Shown here: positions 18,731-28,767 of the stretch, piece after piece
How the letters are laid out: each line of letters starts with the position of its first letter
Numbering within the stretch: position 1 is the first letter of the stretch
NCBI RefSeq assembly: GCF_014838715.1
Contig: NZ_CP061947.1
Coordinates: 6,066,001-6,130,000, forward strand
From: Algoriphagus sp. Y33
GTDB lineage: Bacteria; Bacteroidota; Bacteroidia; Cytophagales; Cyclobacteriaceae
DNA length: 64,000 nt
Direction: 5' to 3'
Notes under the pieces: model-generated
The model's input: only the letters and a program-made list of their open reading frames with translations
Database searches by the model: none
What the model was told of the DNA's origin: nothing
Translations under genes and position numbers: made by a program

Positions 18731-18764
18731 AAATCCCGATCTACTTCTGATCGGGATTTTTGTT
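18731..18764. terminator. Terminator between the ABC exporter and dps
   Basis: AAATCCCGATC (18731-18741), 7-nt loop, GATCGGGATTT with T-run on the plus strand and a weaker one on the minus strand. Placed between convergent genes, it can serve both. Confidence 0.85.
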
Positions 18765-18774
18765 TTGAGCGTTC

Positions 18775-19245
18775 CTATCTCAAATATGCAGAAAGCATCC
18801 AAACGACCTTTTCTTTAGCAGTGATATAATCACTCATCAGGGAGGAAGTTCCCTCATCGCCCGAAGCTCCAGCAGCCTCCAATGTTTCTCTTTCCAGTTG
18901 TAACAAGGTGTTCAAATTGCTTTTCACGGTCTCCACCATTTTGGTAGGATCACTGACCTCTTTGGCTTCTTTGATCGTGGCAGTATCGATATATTCTTGG
19001 TACGAGGAAAGCGGTCTTGCTCCCAATGTCAGGATCCGTTCAGCAGTCACATCCACAGCTTCATTGGCAGCATTGTATAGCTCTTCAAATTTGGCATGAA
19101 GCTCAAAGAAGTTTTGGCCCGTGACGTTCCAATGAAAATTTCTCAAATTCTGGTAATACACCTGATAATTGGCGAGCAAGTCATTAAGCTTTTCTACCAA
19201 CACCTTACTTTCTTTGATTTCTAATCCGATGTCGTTCGTTTTCAT
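18775..19245 (-). CDS. dps: Dps-like ferritin (DNA starvation/stress protection)
   Basis: This 156-residue mini-ferritin forms 12-mers that oxidise and store iron and shield DNA. The inter-subunit ferroxidase ligands are visible: the His in RNFHWNVTG, then the His and Glu of FFELHAKFEELYN, and Asp/Glu in AVDVTAERI. The four-helix length fits. It is monocistronic, convergent with the ABC exporter, and divergent from the histidine kinase gene. The N-terminus lacks a long Lys-rich tail, so DNA binding is not evident from sequence. Confidence 0.92.
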   Translation of the reverse strand: MKTNDIGLEIKESKVLVEKLNDLLANYQVYYQNLRNFHWNVTGQNFFELHAKFEELYNAANEAVDVTAERILTLGARPLSSYQEYIDTATIKEAKEVSDPTKMVETVKSNLNTLLQLERETLEAAGASGDEGTSSLMSDYITAKEKVVWMLSAYLR

Positions 19246-19391
19246 ATTTCAGTTGTTTAATTTTCTCTGCTTGAATTAAAGTATAAATTTACTCCAAAGG
19301 TCGATACCTTCCCAACTGATAAAATCTATCTCCAACTCATACTATCTATGTGATTGGGAAGTTAGTAACGATAGTAATTCATATTTGATAA

Positions 19392-20627
19392 ATGAAAAAA
19401 AGATTTCAAGACCTTACCTCTTTAGATTTCTATACAAATAAAAAGCAAGTCAAATGGCTGGTGATTGCGGCGTCCTTGATAATAGGAGCCGGCTCAATTT
19501 GGTACACAAATAGCTTGGTGGAGGAATTGCGTGAGAGAGAAAGACGGCAGATAGAGTTGCTATCCAGTGCATTGGAATATGCGGCCACTACCATGGAAAA
19601 TCTGACTTTTATTAATCAGGAGATTATTCAGCAGAATTATTCCATCCCTATCATTATGGTAGATGTTTCTGCAAATCCAATAGAATTTAGGAATATTCCC
19701 TTTAAGAAGAATTCAAATGCCAAAGATTCATTGGAAACGCTAAGGAAGGAGCTTGAAGAAATGCGTGCGGAATATGAACCTATATTGCTTCCGGAGGCTG
19801 ACATTCAGGTTTATTATAGGAATTCTGAATTGCTGATTAATTTGAAGTACTACCCCTATGTGCAGTTGGGGATTATCATGATTTTCGGCGTTTTGGCGTA
19901 TGCACTTTTCAATCAAAGCAAAATTGCCGAGCAAAACCGTGTCTGGGCCGGACTGACAAAAGAAACTGCCCATCAACTTGGAACCCCAATCGCCTCGCTC
20001 ATGGCCTGGATAGATTACCTGAGGAATTCCCCTGTGTGGGATGAAAATAAAGAGATTATCACTGAAATGGACAAGGATGTGGTGAAATTGAGGATGGTGA
20101 CAGAACGGTTCAGCAGCATTGGAAGCAAGCCTGTGATTCAGGCGGAGAATCTTTATGAAGTGATCGAAGATACAATCACTTATTTACGGCCAAGAATTTC
20201 TACTAAGGTGGAGTTGAATATCCATGCCGATTCTAAAGATCTGGAAGCCATGATGAACAAGCCGCTTTTTGAGTGGGTTATCGAAAACATCTGTAAAAAT
20301 GCGGTGGATGCAATGCGGGGAAAAGGGAAAATTGATATCTCTATCCTGCAGGACAGTGACAAATTTGTAATCGTGGATATCACCGACACAGGTAAAGGAA
20401 TGGAGAAGAGGATGTATAAGCGTGTTTTTAATCCTGGATTTTCGACTAGACAAAGAGGATGGGGGCTGGGCTTGACACTTGCCAAGAGAATTGTGGAAGG
20501 CTATCATGGAGGGAGAATTTTCGTCAAAAATTCCGAAGTGGGGAAAGGGACTACTTTTAGGATTTTGATTCATGGAAGTCATGAAGGAGCTTCGCAGTTT
20601 GTTACCGAGGGAATCCTTGAGTATTGA
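19392..20627 (+). CDS. Membrane sensor histidine kinase (orphan)
   Basis: This 411-residue kinase has membrane segments at about residues 21-40 and 155-175 that enclose a periplasmic sensor of about 110 residues. The phospho-acceptor is His194 in KETAHQLGTPIASL, a variant H-box. The ATPase domain shows the N-box (ENICKNAVDAM), G1 (DTGKGM), an F-box-like FNPGFST and G2 (RGWGLGLTLAKRIV). No response regulator lies beside it, so the output is unknown. The sensor has no recognised domain. Confidence 0.88.
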   Translation: MKKRFQDLTSLDFYTNKKQVKWLVIAASLIIGAGSIWYTNSLVEELRERERRQIELLSSALEYAATTMENLTFINQEIIQQNYSIPIIMVDVSANPIEFRNIPFKKNSNAKDSLETLRKELEEMRAEYEPILLPEADIQVYYRNSELLINLKYYPYVQLGIIMIFGVLAYALFNQSKIAEQNRVWAGLTKETAHQLGTPIASLMAWIDYLRNSPVWDENKEIITEMDKDVVKLRMVTERFSSIGSKPVIQAENLYEVIEDTITYLRPRISTKVELNIHADSKDLEAMMNKPLFEWVIENICKNAVDAMRGKGKIDISILQDSDKFVIVDITDTGKGMEKRMYKRVFNPGFSTRQRGWGLGLTLAKRIVEGYHGGRIFVKNSEVGKGTTFRILIHGSHEGASQFVTEGILEY

Positions 20628-20918
20628 TTTCAGATATACGATTTTGGATTTACGAGTTCAATTGGAACTTCGGGCATTTTTGATAATGGTTAGCTTTTTA
20701 ATGGTGAATTTAGAATGAGGAATAATGAAGTTTTAACAGACTAAGAACCTCTGGCCTTGGATTTTATTCTTTATGTCACAAAGCTCAAAATTGTAGAAAG
20801 ATATTAACACTATCGAAAATCTCGTAAATCGTCCTTCGTAAATCAAAAGTCAAAATTTCAACTTTCAAGATTCCCTCCTTCCCACCTATTTTTTGTTTAC
20901 CTTTGCACCCTTAATTTG
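20628..20918. other. Intergenic stretch before prfC
   Basis: About 290 bp of low-complexity AT-rich sequence. It contains a perfect 10-bp inverted pair, GATTTACGAG at 20647-20656 and CTCGTAAATC at 20821-20830, and the prfC -7 box. No gene is seen. Confidence 0.5.
20898..20905 (+). promoter_or_regulatory. -7 element upstream of prfC
   Basis: TACCTTTG matches TAnnTTTG, 13 bp before the ATG at 20919, which implies a very short leader. No clear TTG at -33. Confidence 0.45.
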
Positions 20919-22508
20919 ATGTCTCCCATGAGTTTGAAAGAAGAAATCCAGAAGCGAAGAACTTTTGCCATAATTGCCCACCCGGATGCAGGAAAGACCA
21001 CTTTGACGGAAAAGTTGTTGCTTTTTGGAGGTGCAATACAGACAGCGGGTGCTGTGAAATCGAATAAAATCGATACCGCTACAAAATCTGACTGGATGGC
21101 GATAGAGAAGCAAAGGGGGATCTCAGTAGCGACTTCTGTCATGGGATTCGAATACAAGAACATCAAGATCAACCTACTCGATACTCCCGGACACCAAGAT
21201 TTTGCGGAGGATACTTACCGTACATTGACAGCTGTCGATTCTGTAATCATGGTGATTGACTGCGTGAAAGGTGTGGAGATTCAGACAGAGAAGCTAATGG
21301 AAGTTTGTCGTATGAGAAATACACCCGTGATCTGCTTTATCAATAAGCTCGATAGAGAAGGACGGGATCCTTATGAACTGATAGAGGAAGTGGAGCAAAA
21401 GCTCAACATTCAGTGTCGGCCGCTTTCCTGGCCTATAGGGATGGGTAAAACTTTTAAAGGTGTTTATAATTTGTTTGATCATAAACTCAACCTTTTTACA
21501 CCTTCTCAGCGAAAGCTAAGTGATGTGCGGAAATCATTTGAAGACGTGAATGATCCGGAACTGGAAGGACTGATAGGGAAAAGCTATGCAGACCAACTCC
21601 GGGAAGATGTGGAATTGATTGAGGGGGTTTATCCCGATTTTGATCCTACGGAGTACTTGGAGGGGAAAGTTGCTCCGGTTTTCTTTGGCTCAGCTGTAAA
21701 TAATTTCGGGATCAATGAGATGCTGGATACGTTTATCAAAATAGCTCCGGCTCCCAAAAGTCGTAGGACGGAGGATCGTGAAGTAAAGCCTGATGAAAAA
21801 AAGTTCTCGGGTTTTGTATTTAAGATCCATGCCAATATGGATCCAAATCACCGAAACAGAATCGCATTCTTAAGAATTTGCTCCGGAACTTTTGAAAGGA
21901 ATAAGCCATACAATCATGTGCGTGGGCCAAAACCCTTACGCTTTTCTAATGTGACCCAATTTATGGCCCAGGATAAGGAAATGATCGACGAAGCATTTCC
22001 GGGAGATATTGTAGGTCTTTATGATACCGGAAATCTGAAAATCGGTGATACGCTGACTGATGGGGAGGATATGCAGTTTGTAGGTATTCCGAGTTTCTCT
22101 CCGGAGATCTTCCGTGAAGTGGTGAACAAGGATGCCATGAAGACCAAGCAACTGGAAAAAGGCTTGAAGCAACTGATGGAAGAAGGAGTAGCACAGCTTT
22201 TTACCTTTGATATGGGTTCTAGAAAGGTAGTGGGTACAGTGGGACAGCTCCAGTTTGAAGTAATCCAGTTTCGATTGAAAAATGAATACAACGCCACCGT
22301 GGAGTTTCACCCGATGAATCTCTATAAAGCCTGCTGGATCACAAGTAAGGACAAAAAACAGCTGGATGAATTTGTCCGCTCCAAAAACCGTCACATCGCT
22401 CATGATAAGGACGGTAAGCTGGTTTTTATGGCCGAGTCAAAAGCCTGGCTTCAGATGGTGATGGACAACTATCCTGAGATAGAGTTCCATTTTACTTCGG
22501 AGTATTGA
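20919..22508 (+). CDS. prfC: Peptide chain release factor 3
   Basis: This translational GTPase removes RF1/RF2 from the ribosome after peptide release. G1 is AHPDAGKTT (near residue 22), G2 is around [12 protein letters not shown]3 DTPGHQDF and G4 NKLDRE. The RF3-specific C-terminal region follows (FRPLSW-like [24 protein letters not shown]). With 529 residues it has normal length. ATGs at 20919 and 20928 are both possible; a TTG at 20916 is less so. It probably forms a single-gene unit, followed by a perfect palindrome. Confidence 0.96.
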   Translation: MSPMSLKEEIQKRRTFAIIAHPDAGKTTLTEKLLLFGGAIQTAGAVKSNKIDTATKSDWMAIEKQRGISVATSVMGFEYKNIKINLLDTPGHQDFAEDTYRTLTAVDSVIMVIDCVKGVEIQTEKLMEVCRMRNTPVICFINKLDREGRDPYELIEEVEQKLNIQCRPLSWPIGMGKTFKGVYNLFDHKLNLFTPSQRKLSDVRKSFEDVNDPELEGLIGKSYADQLREDVELIEGVYPDFDPTEYLEGKVAPVFFGSAVNNFGINEMLDTFIKIAPAPKSRRTEDREVKPDEKKFSGFVFKIHANMDPNHRNRIAFLRICSGTFERNKPYNHVRGPKPLRFSNVTQFMAQDKEMIDEAFPGDIVGLYDTGNLKIGDTLTDGEDMQFVGIPSFSPEIFREVVNKDAMKTKQLEKGLKQLMEEGVAQLFTFDMGSRKVVGTVGQLQFEVIQFRLKNEYNATVEFHPMNLYKACWITSKDKKQLDEFVRSKNRHIAHDKDGKLVFMAESKAWLQMVMDNYPEIEFHFTSEY

Positions 22509-22514
22509 TGCACT

Positions 22515-22547
22515 AAACCTGCCAGATTTTCAAAATCTGGCAGGTTT
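22515..22547. repeat. Perfect 16-bp palindrome (REP-like, possible bidirectional terminator)
   Basis: AAACCTGCCAGATTTT, one C, then its exact reverse complement. It begins 7 bp after prfC, which converges on the adenine deaminase gene. The T-run is weak, so it may be a dispersed palindromic repeat used as a transcript end. Confidence 0.75.
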
Positions 22548-22681
22548 CTTGAAATTTTGTCCTTCTACATTCCAATTGAATGGGCTTTTTGGATTTGAGA
22601 TAAAACATCGATGTCTCTATCTTTCATAATAAAATGCCTGACTTTTTAGACAAAAATGAGCGTCTTAGAATAAGCTTCGCT

Positions 22682-24343
22682 TTAGGTCAAGGTCATTCGG
22701 TCACCTGTCTTCGGACTGTTTTCTGAAAACACTTCTTCAAACTCGAATCTCTGCCCATTGAATAAACCCTTGTCACTGAGTTTCAGGTCAGGGATCACTA
22801 GTAATGCCATAAAGCTCAGCGTCATAAAAGGAGAGTTTAGCGTTGCGCCCATATCTTTGGCCAGTTTATCGATCTTAGTATATGCTGCTGCCACTTCGTA
22901 TCCATCGGAGGCAGACATAATTCCGCCGACAGGAAGGGGCAGGATTTCTTCCCGAGTTGCTGATACGGCAGAAACTCCACCTTTAGCTTCTATAATTAGA
23001 TTGACTGCTTTGCAAATGGATTTATCATCGATACCGACTGCTATGATATTATGTGAGTCGTGACCTACCGAAGAAGCGATTGCTCCGGTTTTCAATCCAA
23101 AGTTTTTAATAAAGGCTACCGCCGGTGAAGCATCTTCGTAGCGGTTGACTACGGTGATTTTTAGGATGTCTTGGGATGGGTTTGATTCGGCAAAACCCTC
23201 TTTGATCAGGATCTCTCCACTGATTTCCGGAGTGATCAGTTGCCCGTCTAGGGCTTCAATCACTCTGACTTTCGATCCCCTGGCTTTGAGCTGAAAGTCT
23301 TCTGGTTTCTTAAGTGAAGTATTGAAATTGTTGATGATTTCATTTTTGATAGAAGGGATCAATGTCTTGCCATTTTCAGCCACTTTCTCCCCATTGATAT
23401 ACGTACCCATGACTTGGAAATCTTTTAAATCTTTTACTAAAATAAAATCAGCGGGATCCCCTTCTTTTAATTGTCCCACGTTCATGGAATAGTGTGCAAT
23501 GGGATTAAGACATGCAGCTTGGAGCACGTGAAAAATATCTTTTTCCTTTGCAACAGCCCGGGCAGCAAGGGCATTGATGTGCGAAATGGCAAGATTATCG
23601 GGGTGCTTATCATCCGAACAAAACATAATCATCTCTGGATATTCATCAATAAGATCGATTAGTGCTTCGAAGTTCTTGGCAGCGGAACCTTCGCGGATAG
23701 CGATTTTCATTCCTAGCTTTAATTTTCCTAACGCCTCTTCCGCTGTAAAGCATTCATGATCGGTACTTGGGCCGGCACTGACATATTTCTCTGCCATTTC
23801 GCCTTTCAGTCCAGGTGCATGTCCGTCGATGGGTTTGCCGTATTTCTTTGAGATGTGGATTTTCTCCATCACCAGTTCGTCCCGATTCACTGTTCCAGGC
23901 CAGTTCATCATTTCTGCCAAGTAATGAATTTCGGGACGTGACATCAGGTTTTCTATATCAGCTACATTGATTTCTCCACCTGCCGTCTCGAAAGGTGTTG
24001 CAGGTACACAGGAAGGCGCACCGAAATAGAATTTAAAAGGGACCTGTTTTCCGTTGGCTATCATGTATTCCACCCCTTCCATTCCACAGACATTGGCGAT
24101 TTCATGCGGATCGGATATTGTAGCCACAGTGCCGTGCACCACTGCCAGCCGGGCAAATTCGGAAGGCACCAACATTGAAGATTCTACGTGCACATGAGCA
24201 TCAATAAATCCCGGCATCAAATAAGGCAAGGAAGAGTCAGTTTGGATTTTTTCCAGTTTGGAAATCCTACCGTCTTCAATTGTGAGAGAAACTGTATAAA
24301 TCTCTCGGTTTGGGATATCTACGAGTTGACCTGGAATTTGCAT
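22682..24343 (-). CDS. ade: Adenine deaminase
   Basis: The 553-residue metal-dependent amidohydrolase converts adenine to hypoxanthine, feeding purine salvage (compare hpt above). The first metal site is [23 protein letters not shown] and GHAPGL supply further His ligands, and [12 protein letters not shown] holds the catalytic Asp of the ADE family. The C-terminal third ([21 protein letters not shown]) is the extra domain of true adenine deaminases rather than of the adenosine deaminase type. It is full length. It is the only gene here on the minus strand, divergent from cmk. Confidence 0.95.
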   Translation of the reverse strand: MQIPGQLVDIPNREIYTVSLTIEDGRISKLEKIQTDSSLPYLMPGFIDAHVHVESSMLVPSEFARLAVVHGTVATISDPHEIANVCGMEGVEYMIANGKQVPFKFYFGAPSCVPATPFETAGGEINVADIENLMSRPEIHYLAEMMNWPGTVNRDELVMEKIHISKKYGKPIDGHAPGLKGEMAEKYVSAGPSTDHECFTAEEALGKLKLGMKIAIREGSAAKNFEALIDLIDEYPEMIMFCSDDKHPDNLAISHINALAARAVAKEKDIFHVLQAACLNPIAHYSMNVGQLKEGDPADFILVKDLKDFQVMGTYINGEKVAENGKTLIPSIKNEIINNFNTSLKKPEDFQLKARGSKVRVIEALDGQLITPEISGEILIKEGFAESNPSQDILKITVVNRYEDASPAVAFIKNFGLKTGAIASSVGHDSHNIIAVGIDDKSICKAVNLIIEAKGGVSAVSATREEILPLPVGGIMSASDGYEVAAAYTKIDKLAKDMGATLNSPFMTLSFMALLVIPDLKLSDKGLFNGQRFEFEEVFSENSPKTGDRMTLT

Positions 24344-24408
24344 GAAAATGTAAAGGAAAATTAATTGGATAGAATCTGTATAAGCGATTCACCGCCATGG
24401 GTTGGGGA

Positions 24409-24436
24409 TTGGTTTAGATTAAAACTACTATATTTG
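24409..24436 (+). promoter_or_regulatory. Promoter upstream of cmk
   Basis: TTG at 24409-24411, 17 bp, TATATTTG at 24429-24436 (TAnnTTTG). The cmk ATG is 37 bp downstream. Spacing is a little short. Confidence 0.5.
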
Positions 24437-24473
24437 CGCAGTAATAAAAAAACGAATCAAGCAGGTTTTTTGA

Positions 24474-25178
24474 ATGAATAAAATCGTCATCGCCATTGAT
24501 GGATATTCGGGGTGTGGGAAGAGCTCCACGGCCAAAGCAGTTGCAAAGGATCTGGGATATACCTACATCGATTCCGGGGCAATGTATCGGGCGGCGACTT
24601 TACATTTTTTGAATCACTTTCTTTCTCCTGCCAATCCGCATGATGTGGAAAAAGGGTTGAAATCACTGGAAATTTCTTTTCACCTCAATCCTGATACTCT
24701 TAAACAAGAGACCTATCTGAATGGATTGAATGTAGAAGATGAAATTCGTACCATGCGAATTTCCAATAAAGTGAGTGAAATAGCCACCGTAGCTGCTATC
24801 AGAAAAGAGTTGGTAGCCCAGCAACAGCGTCTTGGAAAGAAAAAAGGAGTGGTAATGGACGGCAGAGATATTGGGTCAGTGGTTTTTCCTGATGCAGATC
24901 TGAAGGTGTTCATGACAGCCGATTTGGAAACAAGAGCAATCAGAAGACAAGCGGAATTGTTGGAAAAAGGGGAGCTAGTCGATCTTGAAGACATCAAAGA
25001 CAACTTGGCCGAGCGGGATCGGGTAGATTCTTCCAGATCAGAAAGCCCTCTTAAGAAAATGCCTGATGCGGTGGAGGTGGATACTAGTAATAGTACCTTT
25101 GCAGAGCAAGTGGGGAAGATAGTCCACACGGCACGACAAATCATTGATAAACAACAGAGCTATGCAGGTAACCATTGA
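24474..25178 (+). CDS. cmk: (d)CMP kinase
   Basis: Phosphorylates CMP and dCMP to the diphosphates. The P-loop is GYSGCGKSS (residues 9-17). DSGAMYRAAT is the CMP-binding motif, VVMDGRDIGSVVFPDADLKVFMTA the conserved core, and ERDRVDSSRSESPLK the LID with arginines that contact phosphate. It is 234 residues long, standard. The gene overlaps ispH by 17 bp, so the two are translationally coupled, an order seen elsewhere in the phylum. Confidence 0.95.
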   Translation: MNKIVIAIDGYSGCGKSSTAKAVAKDLGYTYIDSGAMYRAATLHFLNHFLSPANPHDVEKGLKSLEISFHLNPDTLKQETYLNGLNVEDEIRTMRISNKVSEIATVAAIRKELVAQQQRLGKKKGVVMDGRDIGSVVFPDADLKVFMTADLETRAIRRQAELLEKGELVDLEDIKDNLAERDRVDSSRSESPLKKMPDAVEVDTSNSTFAEQVGKIVHTARQIIDKQQSYAGNH

Positions 25179-26058
25179 TAAAAACTCAGGGTATTGCTTC
25201 GGTGTTGAGTTTGCCATCAAGATGGCCGAGGATGAGATGGAGCAAAGCGATCAGCTGTATTGTCTAGGTGATATCGTACACAATGATATGGAGGTCTCCC
25301 GCCTTAGTGAAAAGGGCTTGGTAGTGATAGATCGTGAGCAACTTTCAGAATTGCATGATTGTAAGGTATTAATACGGGCTCATGGAGAACCTCCGGAAAC
25401 GTACAGAACTGCCATAGAAAATAATATTGAGTTAATTGATGCTTCCTGCCCCGTAGTGTTGAAGCTTCAGCACAGGGTGAAGAGTGCTTTTGATAAGATG
25501 GAACGTGAGGAAGGCCAGATTGTCATATATGGCAAAAAAGGCCATGCTGAGGTAATCGGCTTGACCGGTCAAACACTGGAAAAAGCTATTGTGGTGATGG
25601 AGGATTCCGATTTGGATAAAATAGATTTCTCCAGGCCTGTGACGCTTTTCAGTCAGACCACGAAAAGTACGAAAGGCTTTTATGAGATTTCTCAGAAAAT
25701 CGAAGAGCGTATCCAGGCCGCCAAACAAGAAGTGAACAGGGATACATTCAATCCAAATGATTCGATCTGTCGCCAAGTCTCTAATCGTGAGCCGCAGTTA
25801 CATCGTTTTTCTCAGGAAAATGACGTAATCTTATTTGTGTCAGGCAAGAAAAGCTCCAATGGTAAAGCACTTTATCAGGTTTGCCTTGGACAAAATGCTA
25901 GAAGCTACTTTATAGAAAACGAGACAGAAATCAATCCTGACTGGTTTCATAAAGATGAAAAAGTAGGAATTTGCGGAGCGACTTCCACGCCCATGTGGTT
26001 GATGGAGCAAGTGAAATCCTATGTGGAATCACTTGAAGAAGGAGTGCTTTCCATATAA
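25162..26058 (+). CDS. ispH: 4-hydroxy-3-methylbut-2-enyl diphosphate reductase
   Basis: Last step of the MEP isoprenoid pathway, producing IPP and DMAPP with a [4Fe-4S] cluster. The three cluster cysteines are visible: Cys12 in SGYCFGV, the Cys of DASCPVV, and the Cys of NDSICRQVSNREPQL. RAHGEPP supplies an active-site His. I start at the ATG at 25162 because it puts Cys12 at its usual position; the in-frame ATG at 25144 lies deeper inside cmk. With ispE elsewhere in the window, this shows that the organism uses the MEP route. Confidence 0.95.
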   Translation: MQVTIDKNSGYCFGVEFAIKMAEDEMEQSDQLYCLGDIVHNDMEVSRLSEKGLVVIDREQLSELHDCKVLIRAHGEPPETYRTAIENNIELIDASCPVVLKLQHRVKSAFDKMEREEGQIVIYGKKGHAEVIGLTGQTLEKAIVVMEDSDLDKIDFSRPVTLFSQTTKSTKGFYEISQKIEERIQAAKQEVNRDTFNPNDSICRQVSNREPQLHRFSQENDVILFVSGKKSSNGKALYQVCLGQNARSYFIENETEINPDWFHKDEKVGICGATSTPMWLMEQVKSYVESLEEGVLSI

Positions 26059-26147
26059 AATAGAGTTATTTAAAATCTTAGGAAGCCATTCTTCCAAAAG
26101 TTCAAACATTAAAGTTCATATACCCTCAAATTAAAAAGGTTATTTAT

Positions 26148-26155
26148 TAGATTTG
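26148..26155 (+). promoter_or_regulatory. -7 element upstream of nqrA
   Basis: TAGATTTG fits TAnnTTTG, 36 bp before the nqrA ATG at 26192. The -33 TTG is not obvious. Confidence 0.4.
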
Positions 26156-26191
26156 GGGCGTTTTTCAAAAGCTCATAGTTCAAAAACAGAT

Positions 26192-27544
26192 ATGTCTAAA
26201 ATAGTGAAGCTTAAGAAAGGTTTTGACATCAATATGGTGGGAAAGGCTAAGCAAGAGCTAGCTGATTTCACCCCTGCTCAAACCTTCGCAATTAAGCCGA
26301 CAGACTTCATCGGGCTGCAACGCCCGAAAGTTCTTGTCAATGAAGGAGATACCGTAAAGGCAGGTACTCCGATCCTGATCGACAAAGCATTGGATCAAGT
26401 AATTTATGCGGCACCTGTTTCCGGCAAAGTTGTCGAAGTGAAAAGAGGGGATCGTCGCAAATTGCTTGAGATCGGTATTTTGGCGGATGCTACCATCACC
26501 CACGAGCAGTTTGGCCAAGTTGATATCGCTTCTCTCGACAGAGATGCCTTGGCAGCTAAGCTAGCAGCTAGTGGCGCATGGCCCAATATCATCCAAAGAC
26601 CTTTCGGCATAGTTGCAAATCCTGCTGATACTCCAAAGAGTATTTTCATATCTGCTTTTGATACACACCCCTTAGCTCCTGATTATGCTTTTGCATTGCA
26701 GGGAGAAGAGAGATATCTTCAAGCGGGCATCGAAGCTTTGGCAAAACTTACAAGCGGCAAAGTTCACTTAAATGTAGATGGTTCTAAGGCCACCCCTGCG
26801 GTTTTTTCAAATTTGAAAGGCGCGCAAATAAATAAATTCTCAGGACCACATCCTGCCGGTAACGTAGGTGTACAGATTCACCATCTTGATCCGATCAACA
26901 AGGGTGAAATTGCCTGGACTGTCTCTCCTTATGGAGTAGCTCAGATTGGTAAATTTATTTTGGAAGGTATTTATGATGCTTCCAAAGTGATCGCGGTGAC
27001 CGGCTCTGAGCTGACAAAAGCTGCTTATGTAAAAACCTACAGCGGAGCTTGTGTTTCCACTTTTGTAAAAGGTAACCTTAATTCAGGTCATGTTAGAGTG
27101 GTTTCCGGAAATGTACTTACAGGTGAAAAAATCGCCCTAGAAGGATTCTTAGGATATTATCATAATCAGATCACAGTTATTCCTGAGGGAGATTATTATG
27201 AGTTTATGGGATGGGCAAAGCCTACCACTAGACTGAGCTACCACAGGGCATTGGGGTTGCTGTCCTTCCTTACGCCGAAAAAAGAATTCGTTTTGGATTC
27301 TAATGGCAGGGGAGAGGAGAGAGCATTCGTGCAGACTGGTGTATTTGAATCAGTAACTCCGATGGATATTCTTCCGGTTTATCTTTTGAAAGCTATTATG
27401 GCTGAGGATTTTGACGAAATAGAAGAATTGGGGATCTATGAGATCGTGGAAGAAGATTTAGCTCTTTGCGAGTTTGTGGATGTTTCAAAACATCCTGTGC
27501 AGGAGTTGGTGAGAAAAGGAATTGAATTAATCCAATACAGTTAA
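26192..27544 (+). CDS. nqrA: Na+-translocating NADH:quinone reductase subunit A
   Basis: This is a peripheral cytoplasmic subunit of Na+-NQR, which pumps Na+ while passing electrons from NADH to quinone. The 450 residues from the ATG at 26192 (MSKIVKLKKGFDINM) give normal length; an upstream start at 26153 is non-homologous. RnfC-like features are visible: VNEGDTVKAGTPILIDK (barrel-sandwich), FISAFDTHPLAPDY, GPHPAGNVGVQIHHLDP, and GYYHNQITVIPEGD near the end. It is the first gene of nqrABCDE, with 5 bp to nqrB. Confidence 0.96.
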   Translation: MSKIVKLKKGFDINMVGKAKQELADFTPAQTFAIKPTDFIGLQRPKVLVNEGDTVKAGTPILIDKALDQVIYAAPVSGKVVEVKRGDRRKLLEIGILADATITHEQFGQVDIASLDRDALAAKLAASGAWPNIIQRPFGIVANPADTPKSIFISAFDTHPLAPDYAFALQGEERYLQAGIEALAKLTSGKVHLNVDGSKATPAVFSNLKGAQINKFSGPHPAGNVGVQIHHLDPINKGEIAWTVSPYGVAQIGKFILEGIYDASKVIAVTGSELTKAAYVKTYSGACVSTFVKGNLNSGHVRVVSGNVLTGEKIALEGFLGYYHNQITVIPEGDYYEFMGWAKPTTRLSYHRALGLLSFLTPKKEFVLDSNGRGEERAFVQTGVFESVTPMDILPVYLLKAIMAEDFDEIEELGIYEIVEEDLALCEFVDVSKHPVQELVRKGIELIQYS

Positions 27545-27549
27545 TCCAT

Positions 27550-28767
27550 ATGAAGTTTCTAAGAGATTTATTGGACAAGCAGAAGCCACTTTTCGAAAAA
27601 GGGGGAAAGCTTGAAAGTCTATATTACGCATTTGAGGCGGGGGAGACGTTTATGTTTAGCCCTAAGCATACTACAGGTATTAAAGGAGCTCAGGTAAAAG
27701 ATGCGATTGATCTAAAGCGGATGATGATCACGGTGGTAATCGCCATGATTCCTTGTTTGCTTTTTGGTATTTACAACACTGGACACCAGCATTTATTGGC
27801 TACCGGAGGAACAGCGGGGCTTTGGGAAGATTTCGGTGACAAAACTTGGCTCGGAGTACAATTGGTTTTACCTATTATCATCGTAGCTTATGCTGCAGGG
27901 GGTATTGTAGAAGCAGTTTTTGCAGTGATCCGAAAACACCCCATTAATGAAGGTTTTCTGGTGACAGGGATGCTTATTCCGTTGGTGGTACCTGCTACCA
28001 CTCCACTGTGGCAAGTGGCTTTGGCCACTGTATTCGCAGTAGTGATTGCAAAAGAAGTGTTTGGTGGGACAGGGATGAATATCCTTAACGTAGCCATGAC
28101 CGCAAGAGCATTCTTGTACTTCGCTTACCCTGCTCAGATTTCCGGTGACCAGGTATGGACTTATCTAGGAGACAAAGCCGCAGTAGATGGTTTTTCAGGA
28201 GCCACGGCTCTTTCCGTTGTATACAATGCAGGAGTAGATGGAACACAAACTGCTGTAGAGGCATTAGCTAGTCATAACAGTGTGCTCGGTTCGGGTCTAT
28301 ATGAATTTGCTAATCTTTTCATGGGGTGGATTCCGGGGTCGATTGGAGAAACTTCTACTTTGATGGTATTGATCGGAGCATTCATACTTGTTGCGACCGG
28401 TGTGGCAAGCTGGAAAATTATCGTTTCAGGATTTGCGGGTGCTTATATCATGGGATTTGTGATGAACCTTTTGGCGGTAAATGAATACATGGCATTACCC
28501 CCTCAGTATCACTGGGTAATGGGAGGTCTGGCATTCGGAATTGTCTTTATGGCAACTGATCCGGTATCTGCTTCACAAACTGAGACAGGGAAGTGGATTT
28601 ACGGTCTTTTGATCGGTATGCTCACTGTGATCATACGTGTGACAAACCCGGCGTATCCTGAGGGAATTATGCTAGCGGTTCTATTCATGAACGTGTTCGC
28701 CCCATTGATCGATTATTATGTAGTTAAGGCAAACAAAACAAGGAGGTTACAACGTGCAACAGTCTAA
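27550..28767 (+). CDS. nqrB: Na+-NQR subunit B
   Basis: This 405-residue membrane subunit holds a covalent FMN, a riboflavin and Na+-channel helices. The FMN-acceptor motif DGFSGAT has Thr219 as the attachment residue. About ten helices are visible, including GFLVTGMLIPLVVPATTPLW and WVMGGLAFGIVFMATDPVSA, both family hallmarks. Its last 14 bp overlap nqrC, and the 3' end also supplies nqrC's AGGAGG ribosome-binding site. Confidence 0.96.
   Translation: MKFLRDLLDKQKPLFEKGGKLESLYYAFEAGETFMFSPKHTTGIKGAQVKDAIDLKRMMITVVIAMIPCLLFGIYNTGHQHLLATGGTAGLWEDFGDKTWLGVQLVLPIIIVAYAAGGIVEAVFAVIRKHPINEGFLVTGMLIPLVVPATTPLWQVALATVFAVVIAKEVFGGTGMNILNVAMTARAFLYFAYPAQISGDQVWTYLGDKAAVDGFSGATALSVVYNAGVDGTQTAVEALASHNSVLGSGLYEFANLFMGWIPGSIGETSTLMVLIGAFILVATGVASWKIIVSGFAGAYIMGFVMNLLAVNEYMALPPQYHWVMGGLAFGIVFMATDPVSASQTETGKWIYGLLIGMLTVIIRVTNPAYPEGIMLAVLFMNVFAPLIDYYVVKANKTRRLQRATV

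Noticed and set aside
20647..20830. The 10-bp inverted pair GATTTACGAG/CTCGTAAATC as a structural element
   Set aside because: The arms are about 165 bp apart in low-complexity AT-rich sequence; a chance or degraded repeat is as likely.
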